The position numbers and the translations under genes are program-made. From NCBI GenBank assembly GCA_002726315.1, contig PBSS01000047.1, positions 1 to 39,920 of the forward strand: a stretch of DNA of 39,920 bases. Reading direction: 5' to 3'. This DNA comes from Acidimicrobiaceae bacterium. GTDB taxonomy: Bacteria; Actinomycetota; Acidimicrobiia; Acidimicrobiales; MedAcidi-G1. Shown here one piece after another: positions 1-8,010 of this stretch. The first letter of the stretch is position 1; every line of letters starts with the position of its first letter. The notes under the pieces are model-generated. The model worked only from the letters and a program-made list of their open reading frames with translations. It made no database searches and was not told where the DNA came from.

Positions 1-156
1 CCGATGGCATTCCTTCGGCCACTCCTCGGGCGCCCCGAGAACGAGCGTCCCTTTGCCATGTTTCCTATTGGCTACCCACTGGAAGGCGTCAAGGTGCCCG
101 ACCTGAAGCGAAAATCACTCGATGAGATATTCGTGGAGGTGGGCCAGGAAGAATGA
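1..156 (+). CDS. Nitroreductase family protein, C-terminal end (partial)
   Basis: An open frame enters from the left edge and stops with TGA at 154-156, giving 51 residues. The visible part contains FLRPLLGRPENERPF, then PIGYPLEG, VPDLKRKSLDE and a short acidic tail. This is the usual C-terminal signature of nitroreductase-fold flavoproteins of the iodotyrosine deiodinase/NADH oxidase type, where the (P/V)GYP segment and the VPDLKRK(P/S)L segment end the domain. Such enzymes bind FMN and reduce nitro groups, halogenated aromatics or flavins, but the substrate cannot be read from this fragment. The next gene starts 58 bases downstream on the same strand, so the two may be co-transcribed. The family call rests only on these motifs; the catalytic part lies outside the window. 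Confidence 0.72.
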   Translation, partial: PMAFLRPLLGRPENERPFAMFPIGYPLEGVKVPDLKRKSLDEIFVEVGQEE

Positions 157-214
157 CCTACCGAACTGGTTGGTGGTTGAGGGACCTCGGGGGTCGTGGG
201 GTGGAGGCCGGCCG

Positions 215-1189
215 ATGACTCTGCCGCTGAGCGTCAACCTGATGCCCAAAGGTCCGGTAACTGAAGTGACCGACCTAGCTGTCTTGGCCGAACGGCTTGG
301 CTACCGCCGGTGCTGGGTCTACGACGAAGGACTAGTAACTCGCGATGTCTATGTGACCCTGACTGCCATCGCACTAGCCACCGAGCAGATCCTGCTCGGA
401 CCAGGAATCACTAACCCTTACGTGCGCCACCCTGGGGTGACAGCAGCGGCTGTGGCCACAATTGACGAACTGTCCGGCGGCCGAGCCTTCGTGGGGCTGG
501 GGGCTGGCGGTGGACTTACCCTCGACCCACTGGGTATTGACCGTCGTCGACCCGTGGTCACTGTTGGCCACATGGTTTCTACCTTGCACAACCTGTTCGC
601 TGGCGAGACCGTGGATTTTGATGGCGAGGTGTTTTCACTCAAGTCGGCATCACTGAACTTTGGCCGGTCGAACATTGCGGTGATTCTGGCCGGACGTGGC
701 CCACGTATGGTCGCCCTTGGCGGTGAGATTGCTGATGGATTCAACCTGAGTTATATCCACAAAGACTTGCTTGGTGAACACGTGTCGACTCTGCGTTCCG
801 CTGCACGACGTCACAACCGACAGTTCCTGATCACCTACTCAACAATGTTGGTGACCTCAGAGGAGGAGTTCCGAGAAGCTCGTGCCTCTTTGAGTTTCCG
901 GTTGGCCGATTCTCCGATCGCGGTCCAGGAACTAATTGGAATGACTGAAACCGAGGCCAATGAGATTCGGGAGGCCCTAGCTGAAGGAGGAACAGCCGCT
1001 GCGGCTCATCTAGTGCGTGAGGAGTGGGTAACCCAGTTCACGATTGTCGGTTCGCACAAAGAGACCGGTGCCGAACTCCGTGATCTACTCGCTCGACAAG
1101 GGATCGACGAGTTCCAACTCCCAGTGCAGAGATTAGAGGGGTCGGCCGCGCTCATCGAACGGACGGCAGGAATGGTGGCCAGTAGCTGA
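215..1189 (+). CDS. LLM class (luciferase-like) flavin/F420-dependent oxidoreductase
   Basis: Bacterial-luciferase-like TIM-barrel protein of 324 residues. It has the family order: an N-terminal strand (SVNLMPKGP), a WVYDEG segment near residue 40, LGPGITNPYVRHP around residues 60-75, TIDELSGGRAFVGLGAGG near 85-100, and a long C-terminal helical part. The arrangement resembles Mer-like (methylene-tetrahydromethanopterin reductase-like) members that use coenzyme F420, but cofactor and substrate are not proven. An in-frame ATG exists at 122, but it lies inside the end of the preceding nitroreductase frame and adds 31 atypical residues. The ATG at 215, preceded by GTGGAGG, is therefore preferred. 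The gene lies between the nitroreductase and an SCO6745-family gene on the same strand with short gaps, suggesting one operon of redox or detoxification genes. Confidence 0.85.
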   Translation: MTLPLSVNLMPKGPVTEVTDLAVLAERLGYRRCWVYDEGLVTRDVYVTLTAIALATEQILLGPGITNPYVRHPGVTAAAVATIDELSGGRAFVGLGAGGGLTLDPLGIDRRRPVVTVGHMVSTLHNLFAGETVDFDGEVFSLKSASLNFGRSNIAVILAGRGPRMVALGGEIADGFNLSYIHKDLLGEHVSTLRSAARRHNRQFLITYSTMLVTSEEEFREARASLSFRLADSPIAVQELIGMTETEANEIREALAEGGTAAAAHLVREEWVTQFTIVGSHKETGAELRDLLARQGIDEFQLPVQRLEGSAALIERTAGMVASS

Positions 1190-1263
1190 AGGCCTCCTCA
1201 ATGGACGGGGCTCTCTTACCGCGGTTTGCTAACTGGATAGTACAGGTCGGTAGTTTCAGGTCG

Positions 1264-2172
1264 ATGACTGATTGGACGGCACTGGCGAGACGGGGTGGCT
1301 TGTCTTGCCATGATCTGGTCGGTTGGATCATGTGGGACCAACGGGCGATCACGGGCTACGAAGCGCTCGGCGTACCCAATGGCATGGGCTGGCTCGTGGC
1401 ATGGCGGCTCGCTTCTCTTGGCGATACAACATCGGCGACCGCAGCTGCAGCCACGTACTCAATCAACCCGTCGGTAATCGCCGCAGTGATGAACGCCTAT
1501 CAGGACAAGACCGACACTGAGTCCATCCTGGCTGTCCGTGATGCTGCCGTGGGGCCTGGGCTCGCCGAGATCGCACCAGGACTAGCGGATGAACTGGGCG
1601 GGTTCGCCAAGGCGTTGTGGCTAGGTGTGGATTCGGTGCACTTCGGTGCCCGACCGATGTTTGCTGCTCACCGGAGCCGGCCCCGATCCGTCAAAATCGA
1701 CTCTGTCCTGTCGGCGTGGCTCGCCGTGAACTGTCTACGTGAGCTCCGCGGTGACAACCACTGGGCACTTTGCGCGAGCGAGGATCTCGATGGTGTCGAG
1801 GTTGGGTTATTGCACTCGGCGCTGATTGATCTTGACGATTACGGAAGCGAAGAGTGGATTGCGCGTAGTCGCGGCAACGACGACGAAGCCATAGCGGCTG
1901 GATGGGCTCGGCTGGAGGCTAAGGGCCTGGCCTCCAATGGTGCGCTCACCGATGAAGGCCGTCGTTTCCGCTTTGATCTCGAGGCTCGTACCGATGCCCT
2001 CACTGCGCCGGCTTGGATGGCAGTGGGCAAAGAAGCAACAACAGGTTTCTGTGAGCTGGTCGAACCGCACCACAACACGTTCGTAGCCAGAATCGACGCG
2101 ACCGCCGGTCCTCGCTGGATGCCAGCGGTGCGTCAAGACGCTGCCTCTCGCTCCAGACGATTGACCCAGTGA
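1264..2172 (+). CDS. SCO6745 family protein (winged-helix-like, function unknown)
   Basis: Protein of about 302 residues of the actinobacterial SCO6745 family. Diagnostic features are CLRELRGDNHWALC in the middle, followed by a 'DGVEVGLLHSAL' segment, an EEW...GWARLEAKGL helix pair, the turn ALTDEGRRFRF typical of a winged-helix wing, and a closing helix ending FCELVEP. The first half (residues 1-150) is a helical domain that also fits the family. No enzymatic function has been established for the family to my knowledge. The first possible start is ATG 1201; ATG 1264 begins nearer the recognisable domain and is chosen with little ribosome-site evidence either way. It follows the luciferase-like gene closely on the same strand and may share its transcript. 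The 180 bases downstream to the next gene (convergent) show no clear structure. Confidence 0.8.
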   Translation: MTDWTALARRGGLSCHDLVGWIMWDQRAITGYEALGVPNGMGWLVAWRLASLGDTTSATAAAATYSINPSVIAAVMNAYQDKTDTESILAVRDAAVGPGLAEIAPGLADELGGFAKALWLGVDSVHFGARPMFAAHRSRPRSVKIDSVLSAWLAVNCLRELRGDNHWALCASEDLDGVEVGLLHSALIDLDDYGSEEWIARSRGNDDEAIAAGWARLEAKGLASNGALTDEGRRFRFDLEARTDALTAPAWMAVGKEATTGFCELVEPHHNTFVARIDATAGPRWMPAVRQDAASRSRRLTQ

Positions 2173-2355
2173 AAGTTGAAGGGCCTTCACGTTCGGCCCA
2201 TGCCTGGTACTCAGTCTTCTCAGTGCAAGGGCGAGCTTCCAGCCATAACGACTAGCCGTTGCAACGGCCCCGGCGTCCGACCGGTCTCAGATCAGCCAAG
2301 CTAGCAATCTCGTCTTAAGGTCGAACATCTAACGAGAGGCACTGGAGTGCACCTC

Positions 2356-3324
2356 TCACTTCATCGTCGCTGCCAACGCGATTTCGCCAAGGAGGCCAAT
2401 CCGCTCCAGCTTGTGGCCGTTGGCGGCAAGGTTGATTGTCATCCCATCGATACCAGTGTCCATGCATGCCTGAAGCTTCTCTCCCACAGTGTCAGAGTCG
2501 CCAAAGATCAGGATCGTCTTGGCCATTTCTATGACCTCATCAGACCATCCCTTTGCCGCGGCTACCTCTCGCAGGTCTGATTCCGCCTCTTCCATAGTGG
2601 GAGCGACACAAACCATCTGCAACTTCGTTACCACGATCTCTGATCGGTCACGCCCCAGACGATCGCAATGTTCTTCAAGAACCTCCAGTTTTCTCGGGAT
2701 CTCAGCGATCGGGCCAGTCGCCAGATTGGACTCATCGGCATACTGAGCGACCATCCGCAAGGTCTTCTTCTCGCCACTACCGCCGATCATGATTGGGATG
2801 CGGGAGATTGGTAGCGGCGAGTTAATTGCGTCAAGGACCTGGTAGTGCTTACCGGCGAGGCTCACCTTCTCTCCACGAAGCATTGGGATCACAATCTTCA
2901 ATGCTTCTTCCAGCTTTTCGAATCGGTCGGTGAACGTGCCAAACTCATAGCCGAGGGAATCGTGTTCGAATTGAAACCAGCCCGCACCTATTCCCAAGGT
3001 CGCCCTACCCGACGAGACGTGATCGAGGGCAGTGACTGCCTTTGCCAAGAGGGTGGGATGACGGTACGTGTTACCGGTAACCAACGCAGCAAGGCCTACT
3101 TTTTCTGTGTGCTGGGCTAACGCCGAGAGGACTGAGTAGCACTCAAACATTGGCTCTTCTGGGGCTCCGAGTCCCGGCAGTTGGTAAAAGTGGTCCATTA
3201 CGAAGACCCTGTCAAAACCGGCGGCTTCTGCTGCTTTGGCTTGGGCGATGACGGAGTCGAAGATCGCTTCCTCAGTGGTGTTGGGGTAAGTGAAGTTTGG
3301 TATCTGATATCCGACCCGAGTCAT
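2356..3324 (-). CDS. TIGR03560/Rv1855c-type F420-dependent LLM class oxidoreductase
   Basis: Luciferase-like oxidoreductase of 322 residues with close agreement to the Rv1855c-type subfamily. It shows QIPNFTYP near residue 6, VFVMDHFYQLPGLG near 40, ALVTGNTYRHPTLLAK near 85, SGRATLGIGAGWFQFEH near 105, and IMIGGSGEKKTLRMVA near 175. The family is predicted to use reduced or oxidised F420; the substrate is unknown. Start choice: a TTG at 3339 is in frame, but the ATG at 3322-3324 has a GGAGG ribosome site eight bases upstream and gives the normal N-terminus (MTRVGYQIP). It lies alone on the minus strand, convergent with the SCO6745 gene and divergent from another luciferase-like gene across a 337-base gap. 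The predicted C-terminus is complete. Confidence 0.88.
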   Translation of the reverse strand: MTRVGYQIPNFTYPNTTEEAIFDSVIAQAKAAEAAGFDRVFVMDHFYQLPGLGAPEEPMFECYSVLSALAQHTEKVGLAALVTGNTYRHPTLLAKAVTALDHVSSGRATLGIGAGWFQFEHDSLGYEFGTFTDRFEKLEEALKIVIPMLRGEKVSLAGKHYQVLDAINSPLPISRIPIMIGGSGEKKTLRMVAQYADESNLATGPIAEIPRKLEVLEEHCDRLGRDRSEIVVTKLQMVCVAPTMEEAESDLREVAAAKGWSDEVIEMAKTILIFGDSDTVGEKLQACMDTGIDGMTINLAANGHKLERIGLLGEIALAATMK

Positions 3325-3661
3325 CTCATGGTCCTCCAAGTTTTTTAAGGGTTAGTTGGCTATGGCGTTCCAGAGCACATAAAAAGCCATTCCAATCGTC
3401 AGGATAGAAGTTCTTCGTACTCATCGACGGAGACGACGAGTGGGAATGTGTCGTCAACACCGACGACGACCACCAGCAATCCAAACGTAGAAAAGCCGAT
3501 ATGCAGCCGGGATGGCACTACCCCGATTGATTACCCCGAGCTACCAGGAGTGCATCAGCTAGCAACTAGGGCAAGACCAGCAGTAGGACTTCGGCGATAA
3601 GTGGATTCGGGAAGGGTGCGCGGTTACGGTCAAATCACCGAGAGAGAAAGTGACCAGTCAT
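3325..3661. other. Intergenic region between two divergent LLM genes
   Basis: This 337-base gap separates two divergently read luciferase-like genes and must contain both promoters, but I cannot pick convincing -35/-10 pairs. One stretch from 3408 to about 3530 (+ strand) reads as an open acidic peptide (VLIDGDDEWE...NTDDDHQQ...) with no usable start codon, bounded upstream by TAG at 3405-3407. It may be a decayed gene fragment or chance. No inverted repeat long enough to call was found. Confidence 0.4.
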
Positions 3662-4507
3662 ATGCAGTTCAGCGCCTGCTTCTTCCCCACGGCGTACGCC
3701 ATCAGTCCCCTCGAACTAGGACCAGCCCTTGAGGAACGAGGCTTTGAGTCGATCTGGCTGGCTGAGCACAGCCACATCCCGGCCTCTCGCACCTCAGATT
3801 GGCCAGGTGGAGCAGACCTACCGCAGATGTATTACGACACTCTCGATCCGTTCGTGACCCTGGGTGCCATGGCAGCGACCACCACTACCCTGAAATTGGG
3901 AACTGGCATCACCCTCATCATCCAACGGGACCCTATCCACACCGCCAAGGAGGTGGCCAGTCTCGACGTGCTGTCCGGCGGACGTGTCCTGTTCGGTGTC
4001 GGAGCCGGCTGGAACCTGGAGGAGATGGCCGACCACGGCACTAACCCCGATCGTCGGTTCGGCCTGATGCGAGAGAGGGTGGAAGCCATGAAGGCCGTCT
4101 GGTCCTCCGAAGTCGCTGAGTACCACGGCGAACAAGTCAACTTCGACCCGATGTACCAGAACCCCAAGCCGGTCCAGTCACCGCACCCGCCCGTGCACGT
4201 AGGTGGGGTGGCCCCTGGAGGGCTTCGTCGAGCCGTGGCCTACGGCGACGGATGGATCCCTATCGGCGGTCGCACCAAGGTCGATGGGGCTGAACTCTCC
4301 ACCCTTCGGGCCGAAGCCTGTGCGGTGGCAGGGCGCGATCCGGCCACCCTTGAGGTATCGATTTACTACGCGCCGCCCGATCCGGCCGTCCTGACGGACC
4401 TGGCTGAGCATGGCATCGACCGGGCGGCCTTCAATGTCCCGTCGGCTCCCCGAGACGAGGTACTGCCCGTACTTGACCATTACGCCGAGGTGATGTCCTC
4501 GCTGTGA
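3662..4507 (+). CDS. TIGR03619-type F420-dependent LLM class oxidoreductase
   Basis: Luciferase-like TIM-barrel oxidoreductase of 281 residues. Recognisable segments are WLAEHSHIP near residue 35, YYDTLDPFVTLGAMAA near 60-75, LGTGITLIIQRDPIHTAKEVASLD near 80-100 (interrupted here by a dot: LGTGITLII.QRDPIHTAKE), SGGRVLFGVGAGWN near 105, and QNPKPVQSPHPPVHVGG near 165-180. These are hallmarks of the TIGR03619 subfamily, predicted to use F420; the substrate is unknown. Start: GTG 3650 is in frame, but ATG 3662 sits at a better distance from the purine-rich AGAGAGAAAG and begins the normal strand MQFSACFFP. It is the third luciferase-like gene within 4.5 kb. A DUF2061 gene follows 62 bases downstream on the same strand. 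Confidence 0.87.
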   Translation: MQFSACFFPTAYAISPLELGPALEERGFESIWLAEHSHIPASRTSDWPGGADLPQMYYDTLDPFVTLGAMAATTTTLKLGTGITLIIQRDPIHTAKEVASLDVLSGGRVLFGVGAGWNLEEMADHGTNPDRRFGLMRERVEAMKAVWSSEVAEYHGEQVNFDPMYQNPKPVQSPHPPVHVGGVAPGGLRRAVAYGDGWIPIGGRTKVDGAELSTLRAEACAVAGRDPATLEVSIYYAPPDPAVLTDLAEHGIDRAAFNVPSAPRDEVLPVLDHYAEVMSSL

Positions 4508-4569
4508 CGATGGGCTTCGAGATATAGGGAGACTGAGACCCGCTACATGCATGGCAGACTCAAACCACG

Positions 4570-5115
4570 ATGAGAGAGCACCCTGAAAGCCCAATCTTCG
4601 GCCCCGAAGACCCGCGTCTAGATCCTCCAAACCCTCCGGAAATTCGGCCAGCGCGCTCGATCGCCAAGGCGGTCTCTTGGCGAGTACTGGGAACACTTGA
4701 CACCCTGATTCTGTCTTTCATCATCCTAAGTTTTCTCGGCCCGTTCTTCGGTGTTGAGGCGACAAGTGGTGCCGACAAGATCCGGACCGCCGCTTTTATT
4801 GCTTTGACCGAAGTAGCAACCAAGATGACCCTCTACTACTTACATGAGCGACTCTGGTCGCGTTTGCAATGGGACCGGACCTTGGACGGTGAAGGTCACT
4901 ACCGGGAAGGTCGGCGGCGCTCGGCCACCAAGACGGCGACATGGCGGGTATTGGCAAGCGCTGACACCATGCTGCTTGGGTTTGTCTTCACCGGAAATTT
5001 GGCAACGGCAATTTCGATCGGTGGGTTCGAAGTCATTACAAAGTTGGTGCTTTATTTCTTCCACGAGCGCTACTGGGCGCGGGTTCGCTGGGGAATCATC
5101 CCGGGGAGTGCATGA
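4570..5115 (+). CDS. Tandem DUF2061 membrane protein
   Basis: Membrane protein of 181 residues made of two copies of the DUF2061 domain. Copy 1 (about residues 28-98) runs from RSIAKAVSWRVLGTLDTL through a hydrophobic segment to ALTEVATKMTLYYLHERLW. Copy 2 (about 117-176) repeats the plan: SATKTATWRVLASADTM, a hydrophobic segment, then GFEVITKLVLYFFHERYWAR. Each copy carries the conserved W-R pair near its start and the K-x2-LYxxHER end. Two or more membrane segments per copy are expected. DUF2061 has no established biochemical role that I know of; in some genomes it lies near sulfate-assimilation genes, but none is visible here. The duplication inside one chain is clear from the repeated motifs. 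It ends 59 bases before the convergent carboxylate-amine ligase gene. Confidence 0.85.
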   Translation: MREHPESPIFGPEDPRLDPPNPPEIRPARSIAKAVSWRVLGTLDTLILSFIILSFLGPFFGVEATSGADKIRTAAFIALTEVATKMTLYYLHERLWSRLQWDRTLDGEGHYREGRRRSATKTATWRVLASADTMLLGFVFTGNLATAISIGGFEVITKLVLYFFHERYWARVRWGIIPGSA

Positions 5116-5174
5116 GGTTCAAGCCAGACCACGTCAGTTCTGGTCGTTTCGCAACCAGCTAGGAACTCTGGCTG

Positions 5175-6299
5175 TCAGACGGTTTCTTCGATGAGGAAGT
5201 CAACTACCTCACGAAGCGCCTCGTCTGGTTCGGCACCATTTGCCAAGGCCGCAGCATGGATCGCCACTTGACGATGCGCGCTGGTCCCAGCCTCGAGGAT
5301 CTGGCGGATGGCGAAAAGTTCATCCGTGCAACCAAGCTCAGAAGCTGCCGGGGCCAGCAGTTCCAGGAGTTCCTCCGCCAGGTCTGTAAACGGCACCATT
5401 GTGCCAACACCAAAATCAATCATGCCACTGTCGATGCCATACCTCTGGGCTCGCCAGCGGTTCTCCTCAACCAGCATTTTCGAATAGCCCCGCCAGCGCT
5501 GGTTACTACGTTTCAGCTTGTAGAGCATCCACAGGACACACTGGTACATCGCTGCCACCGAGGCCCCGTGAGCCGCGTTCGTACACACGTCTGCGATTCG
5601 CATCTCAAGCGTCGGGTAGCGGGCCGAAGGGCGCAGATCCCACCACAGCTTGGTGGCATCCTCGATCACCCCAGCATCGACAAGGACCTCAACGTGGCGC
5701 CGGTAATCGCCCCACGACTCGAAAGACTCAGGGAGTCCTGTGCGAGGCATCCCATCAAAGATCGAAAGGCGAAAGCTGCGCAACCCGGTGTCCACGCCGT
5801 GCCAAAAAGGCGACGACGTCGAAAGCGCCAACAGGTGGGGTACGAAATAGGAGGCTTGGCGCATTAGGTCGATGCGCAGGTCGTCGTCGTCAAGGCCGAC
5901 GTGTACGTGCATCCCGCAGATGAGCATACGGCGGGCAATGACCTGATGATCTTGCTCCAACTTGTCGTATCGCTTGTCGCGCGTATGCGATTGTGACTCC
6001 CAGGTGCCAAACGGGTGGGTTGAGGACGCGATGATCGCGTAACCGAACTCTGTGACGATCTCAGAAAGCGTCGACCGGAGTTCCATGATTTCGGCTGCAG
6101 CCTCGGGCACGGAGATGCACTTGCGGGTACCTACCTCGAGCTGTGACTGGAGGAACTCTGTGGTCATTCGGCCATCGGTACGGTCAGCGCCTTGTTTCAA
6201 TAAGTCACTGGGCGGGTTGGCAACCAGGTCACGAGCCTCCCGATCCACAAGGAGATACTCCTCCTCGATACCGATCGTGAACGAAGGCTCATTCACCAC
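5175..6299 (-). CDS. GCS2-family carboxylate-amine ligase (YbdK-type glutamate-cysteine ligase)
   Basis: ATP-grasp-like GCS2 enzyme of about 374 residues, expected to join the gamma-carboxyl of glutamate to an amine such as cysteine. Signature segments are FTIGIEEEYLLVD at the N-terminus, TTEFLQSQLEVGT near residue 50, GMHVHVGLDDDDLRIDLMR near 130, SARYPTLEMRIADVCT near 240 and HRQVAIHAAAL near the end. The glutamates of the IEEE motif and the HVHVG histidines fit the metal/ATP site of the family. An upstream TTG (6335) is in frame, but the recognisable protein begins at the tandem GTG codons at 6299 and 6296; 6299 is given. The true substrate (cysteine, another amino acid or a mycothiol-type precursor) cannot be deduced. 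It is convergent with the DUF2061 gene and followed by no partner on its own strand. Confidence 0.85.
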   Translation of the reverse strand: MVNEPSFTIGIEEEYLLVDREARDLVANPPSDLLKQGADRTDGRMTTEFLQSQLEVGTRKCISVPEAAAEIMELRSTLSEIVTEFGYAIIASSTHPFGTWESQSHTRDKRYDKLEQDHQVIARRMLICGMHVHVGLDDDDLRIDLMRQASYFVPHLLALSTSSPFWHGVDTGLRSFRLSIFDGMPRTGLPESFESWGDYRRHVEVLVDAGVIEDATKLWWDLRPSARYPTLEMRIADVCTNAAHGASVAAMYQCVLWMLYKLKRSNQRWRGYSKMLVEENRWRAQRYGIDSGMIDFGVGTMVPFTDLAEELLELLAPAASELGCTDELFAIRQILEAGTSAHRQVAIHAAALANGAEPDEALREVVDFLIEETV

Positions 6300-6652
6300 C
6301 TGACGTGCACCCCCTGTTCTCCTTGTTCTGAACAAGATTAGCTAGCAATCCCTACACGGCAAGGGTGGCCCCCGGAGCGCAAGGATGGCCTGTGCGATGG
6401 GGCCTAGGACAGCTTCAGCAATCGGTCCCACGAAACCCCTGTTTTGGGCTGCCACTTGGCTGATCAACAGGCCTTTGAAGATTGAATGCCGAGATAGCAA
6501 GCGCTTTGGACTAACTACACGAGCCTCTACCAGCACGGCATTGAGAGGCCATCTACAACATGTTCAATGCTTTGGGATCTCCGACGATCAAGGGGCTGTG
6601 TCTGCCTAAATGGCAGCCTCTTCTTCTCACCGCCCGCCAGTAGCATCCGAAC
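6300..6652. other. Intergenic region between carboxylate-amine ligase and alaC
   Basis: About 350 bases separate two divergent genes. A 64-codon minus-strand frame (6342-6536) starts with ATG but has no family resemblance and no clear ribosome site, so it is not called. A short hairpin, CTGCC/GGCAG with loop TAAAT, lies at 6602-6616 and is followed by a pyrimidine run, about 35 bases before the alaC start. It is too weak to call a terminator or attenuator. No convincing promoter was identified. Confidence 0.35.
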
Positions 6653-7828
6653 GTGGACTTTCGTCGTATCAACTCCCTCCCGCCCTACGTCTTCACCATC
6701 ATCGACAACCTTAAGGTCCAAGCCCGACAGAACGGGGAGGATGTGATCGACCTGGGTTTTGGCAACCCAGACCTTCCATCACCGGATATTGCTGTCGACA
6801 AGTTGGCTGAAGCGGTTCGAAACCCGCGCAACCACCGCTATTCGTCTAGCCGGGGAATCCCGAAGCTTCGGGAGGCAATGGCGGAACACTACTTTCAGCG
6901 ATTCGGCGTCTCGATTGATCCAGAGACACAGGTTCTCAACACAATCGGTGCAAAAGATGGGTTTGCTCACCTCATGTGGGTATTACTCCAACCTGGTGAT
7001 GCAGCACTCGTGCCGACGCCGTCGTACCCGATCCACCGGTACTCACCCTTGTTCGCCGGAGCCGACGTTAGAGAGATGCCAGTAGATCCAGGTGGCGACT
7101 TCATCGGGATGCTCCACGAGGGCTGGGAGTATTCCTGGCCCAAGCCCCGAGTCATCGTGTTGTCATTTCCACACAATCCCACGACGGTTTGTGTGGACTT
7201 GGAGTTCATGGAGGAGGTGGTTGCCTTCGCGAGGGAACGCGAGGTGATCGTGGTCCATGACTTCGCCTACGCCGATCTGGGTTTTGACGGCTATCGGCCA
7301 CCATCGATTCTTGAGGTACCCGGTGCCGATGAGGTGGCCGTCGAGTTGTATTCGATGACAAAGAGTTTCTCGATGGCTGGTTGGAGAGTGGCGTTTATGG
7401 TTGGTAACGCCGAAGTGGTCGCCGCTCTAACCAGACTCAAGTCCTACCTTGACTACGGCAGCTTCCAGCCGATCCAGATTGCAGCAACCGTTACTCTGCG
7501 TGAGGCCACTGAACGGCCGGCTGAGATCTGCTCGATTTACCAAGAACGTCGAGATGCCCTCTGTGAAGGTCTCGCCCGGATTGGCTGGGAAATCCAGCCA
7601 CCAAGAGGAACCATGTTTGTCTGGGCACCCATTCCCGAGCCTTACCGTGAGTTGGGATCAGTCGAATTCGCCAGCCGCTTGGTACGCGACGCGAAAGTAG
7701 CGGTTTCACCTGGTGCTGGATTTGGGCCCGGGGGAGAGGGAAATGTCCGCTTCGCCCTGATCGAAAATGAACAGCGAATAGGCCAAGCAGTAAGAAACAT
7801 CAGGGGCGCCTTGGAGCGGTTGGCCTGA
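6653..7828 (+). CDS. alaC: AlaC-type alanine (class I/II) aminotransferase
   Basis: PLP-dependent fold-type I aminotransferase of 391 residues, very similar in plan to E. coli AlaC, which makes alanine from pyruvate using glutamate. Matching segments are RINSLPPYVFTIIDNLK at the N-terminus, GFGNPDLPSP, YSSSRGIPKLREAMAEHY near residues 63-80, SFPHNPTT near 170-178 (substrate/PLP contact), VVHDFAYADLGFDGY near 200, the PLP-lysine motif SMTKSFSMAGWRVAF near 235-250, and FALIENEQRIGQAVR near the C-terminus. The start is a GTG with no strong ribosome site; the protein reaches full family length from it. The gene stands alone on the plus strand, convergent with hemG 180 bases downstream. Related DapL- or ilvA-linked transaminases are less likely given the SRGIP and DYGSFQP motifs. 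Confidence 0.9.
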   Translation: MDFRRINSLPPYVFTIIDNLKVQARQNGEDVIDLGFGNPDLPSPDIAVDKLAEAVRNPRNHRYSSSRGIPKLREAMAEHYFQRFGVSIDPETQVLNTIGAKDGFAHLMWVLLQPGDAALVPTPSYPIHRYSPLFAGADVREMPVDPGGDFIGMLHEGWEYSWPKPRVIVLSFPHNPTTVCVDLEFMEEVVAFAREREVIVVHDFAYADLGFDGYRPPSILEVPGADEVAVELYSMTKSFSMAGWRVAFMVGNAEVVAALTRLKSYLDYGSFQPIQIAATVTLREATERPAEICSIYQERRDALCEGLARIGWEIQPPRGTMFVWAPIPEPYRELGSVEFASRLVRDAKVAVSPGAGFGPGGEGNVRFALIENEQRIGQAVRNIRGALERLA

Positions 7829-7926
7829 CAGGTCCTACAACCCAAAATCCCTTAAGACGCTTTTCCAGTACCTGAAAACAATTAGATAAATAGACAGTGG
7901 ATTATTGCGAGGAAGCTTTGTTTCTA

Positions 7927-7951
7927 AAGGGCCTACTGCAGCTGGGCCCTT
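7927..7951. terminator. Hairpin between convergent alaC and hemG
   Basis: A perfect 7-bp inverted repeat AAGGGCC/GGCCCTT with an 11-base loop lies in the gap where alaC (plus) and hemG (minus) converge. Location favours a shared terminator, but neither strand has a clear T-run after the stem, so the call is tentative. Confidence 0.35.
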
Positions 7952-8010
7952 GACCTCCACTCTGAGGAAACGCATATCTGTGTTCAAGGCTTCCACGCAA
8001 CCGCTCACTC

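Noticed and set aside
5124-5143. Weak hairpin CCAGA/TCTGG between DUF2061 and carboxylate-amine ligase genes
   Set aside because: A five-pair stem with a ten-base loop is common by chance, and no T-run follows.
6342-6536. 64-codon minus-strand frame in the gap before alaC
   Set aside because: It has an ATG but no ribosome site or family resemblance, and a length expected by chance in this composition.
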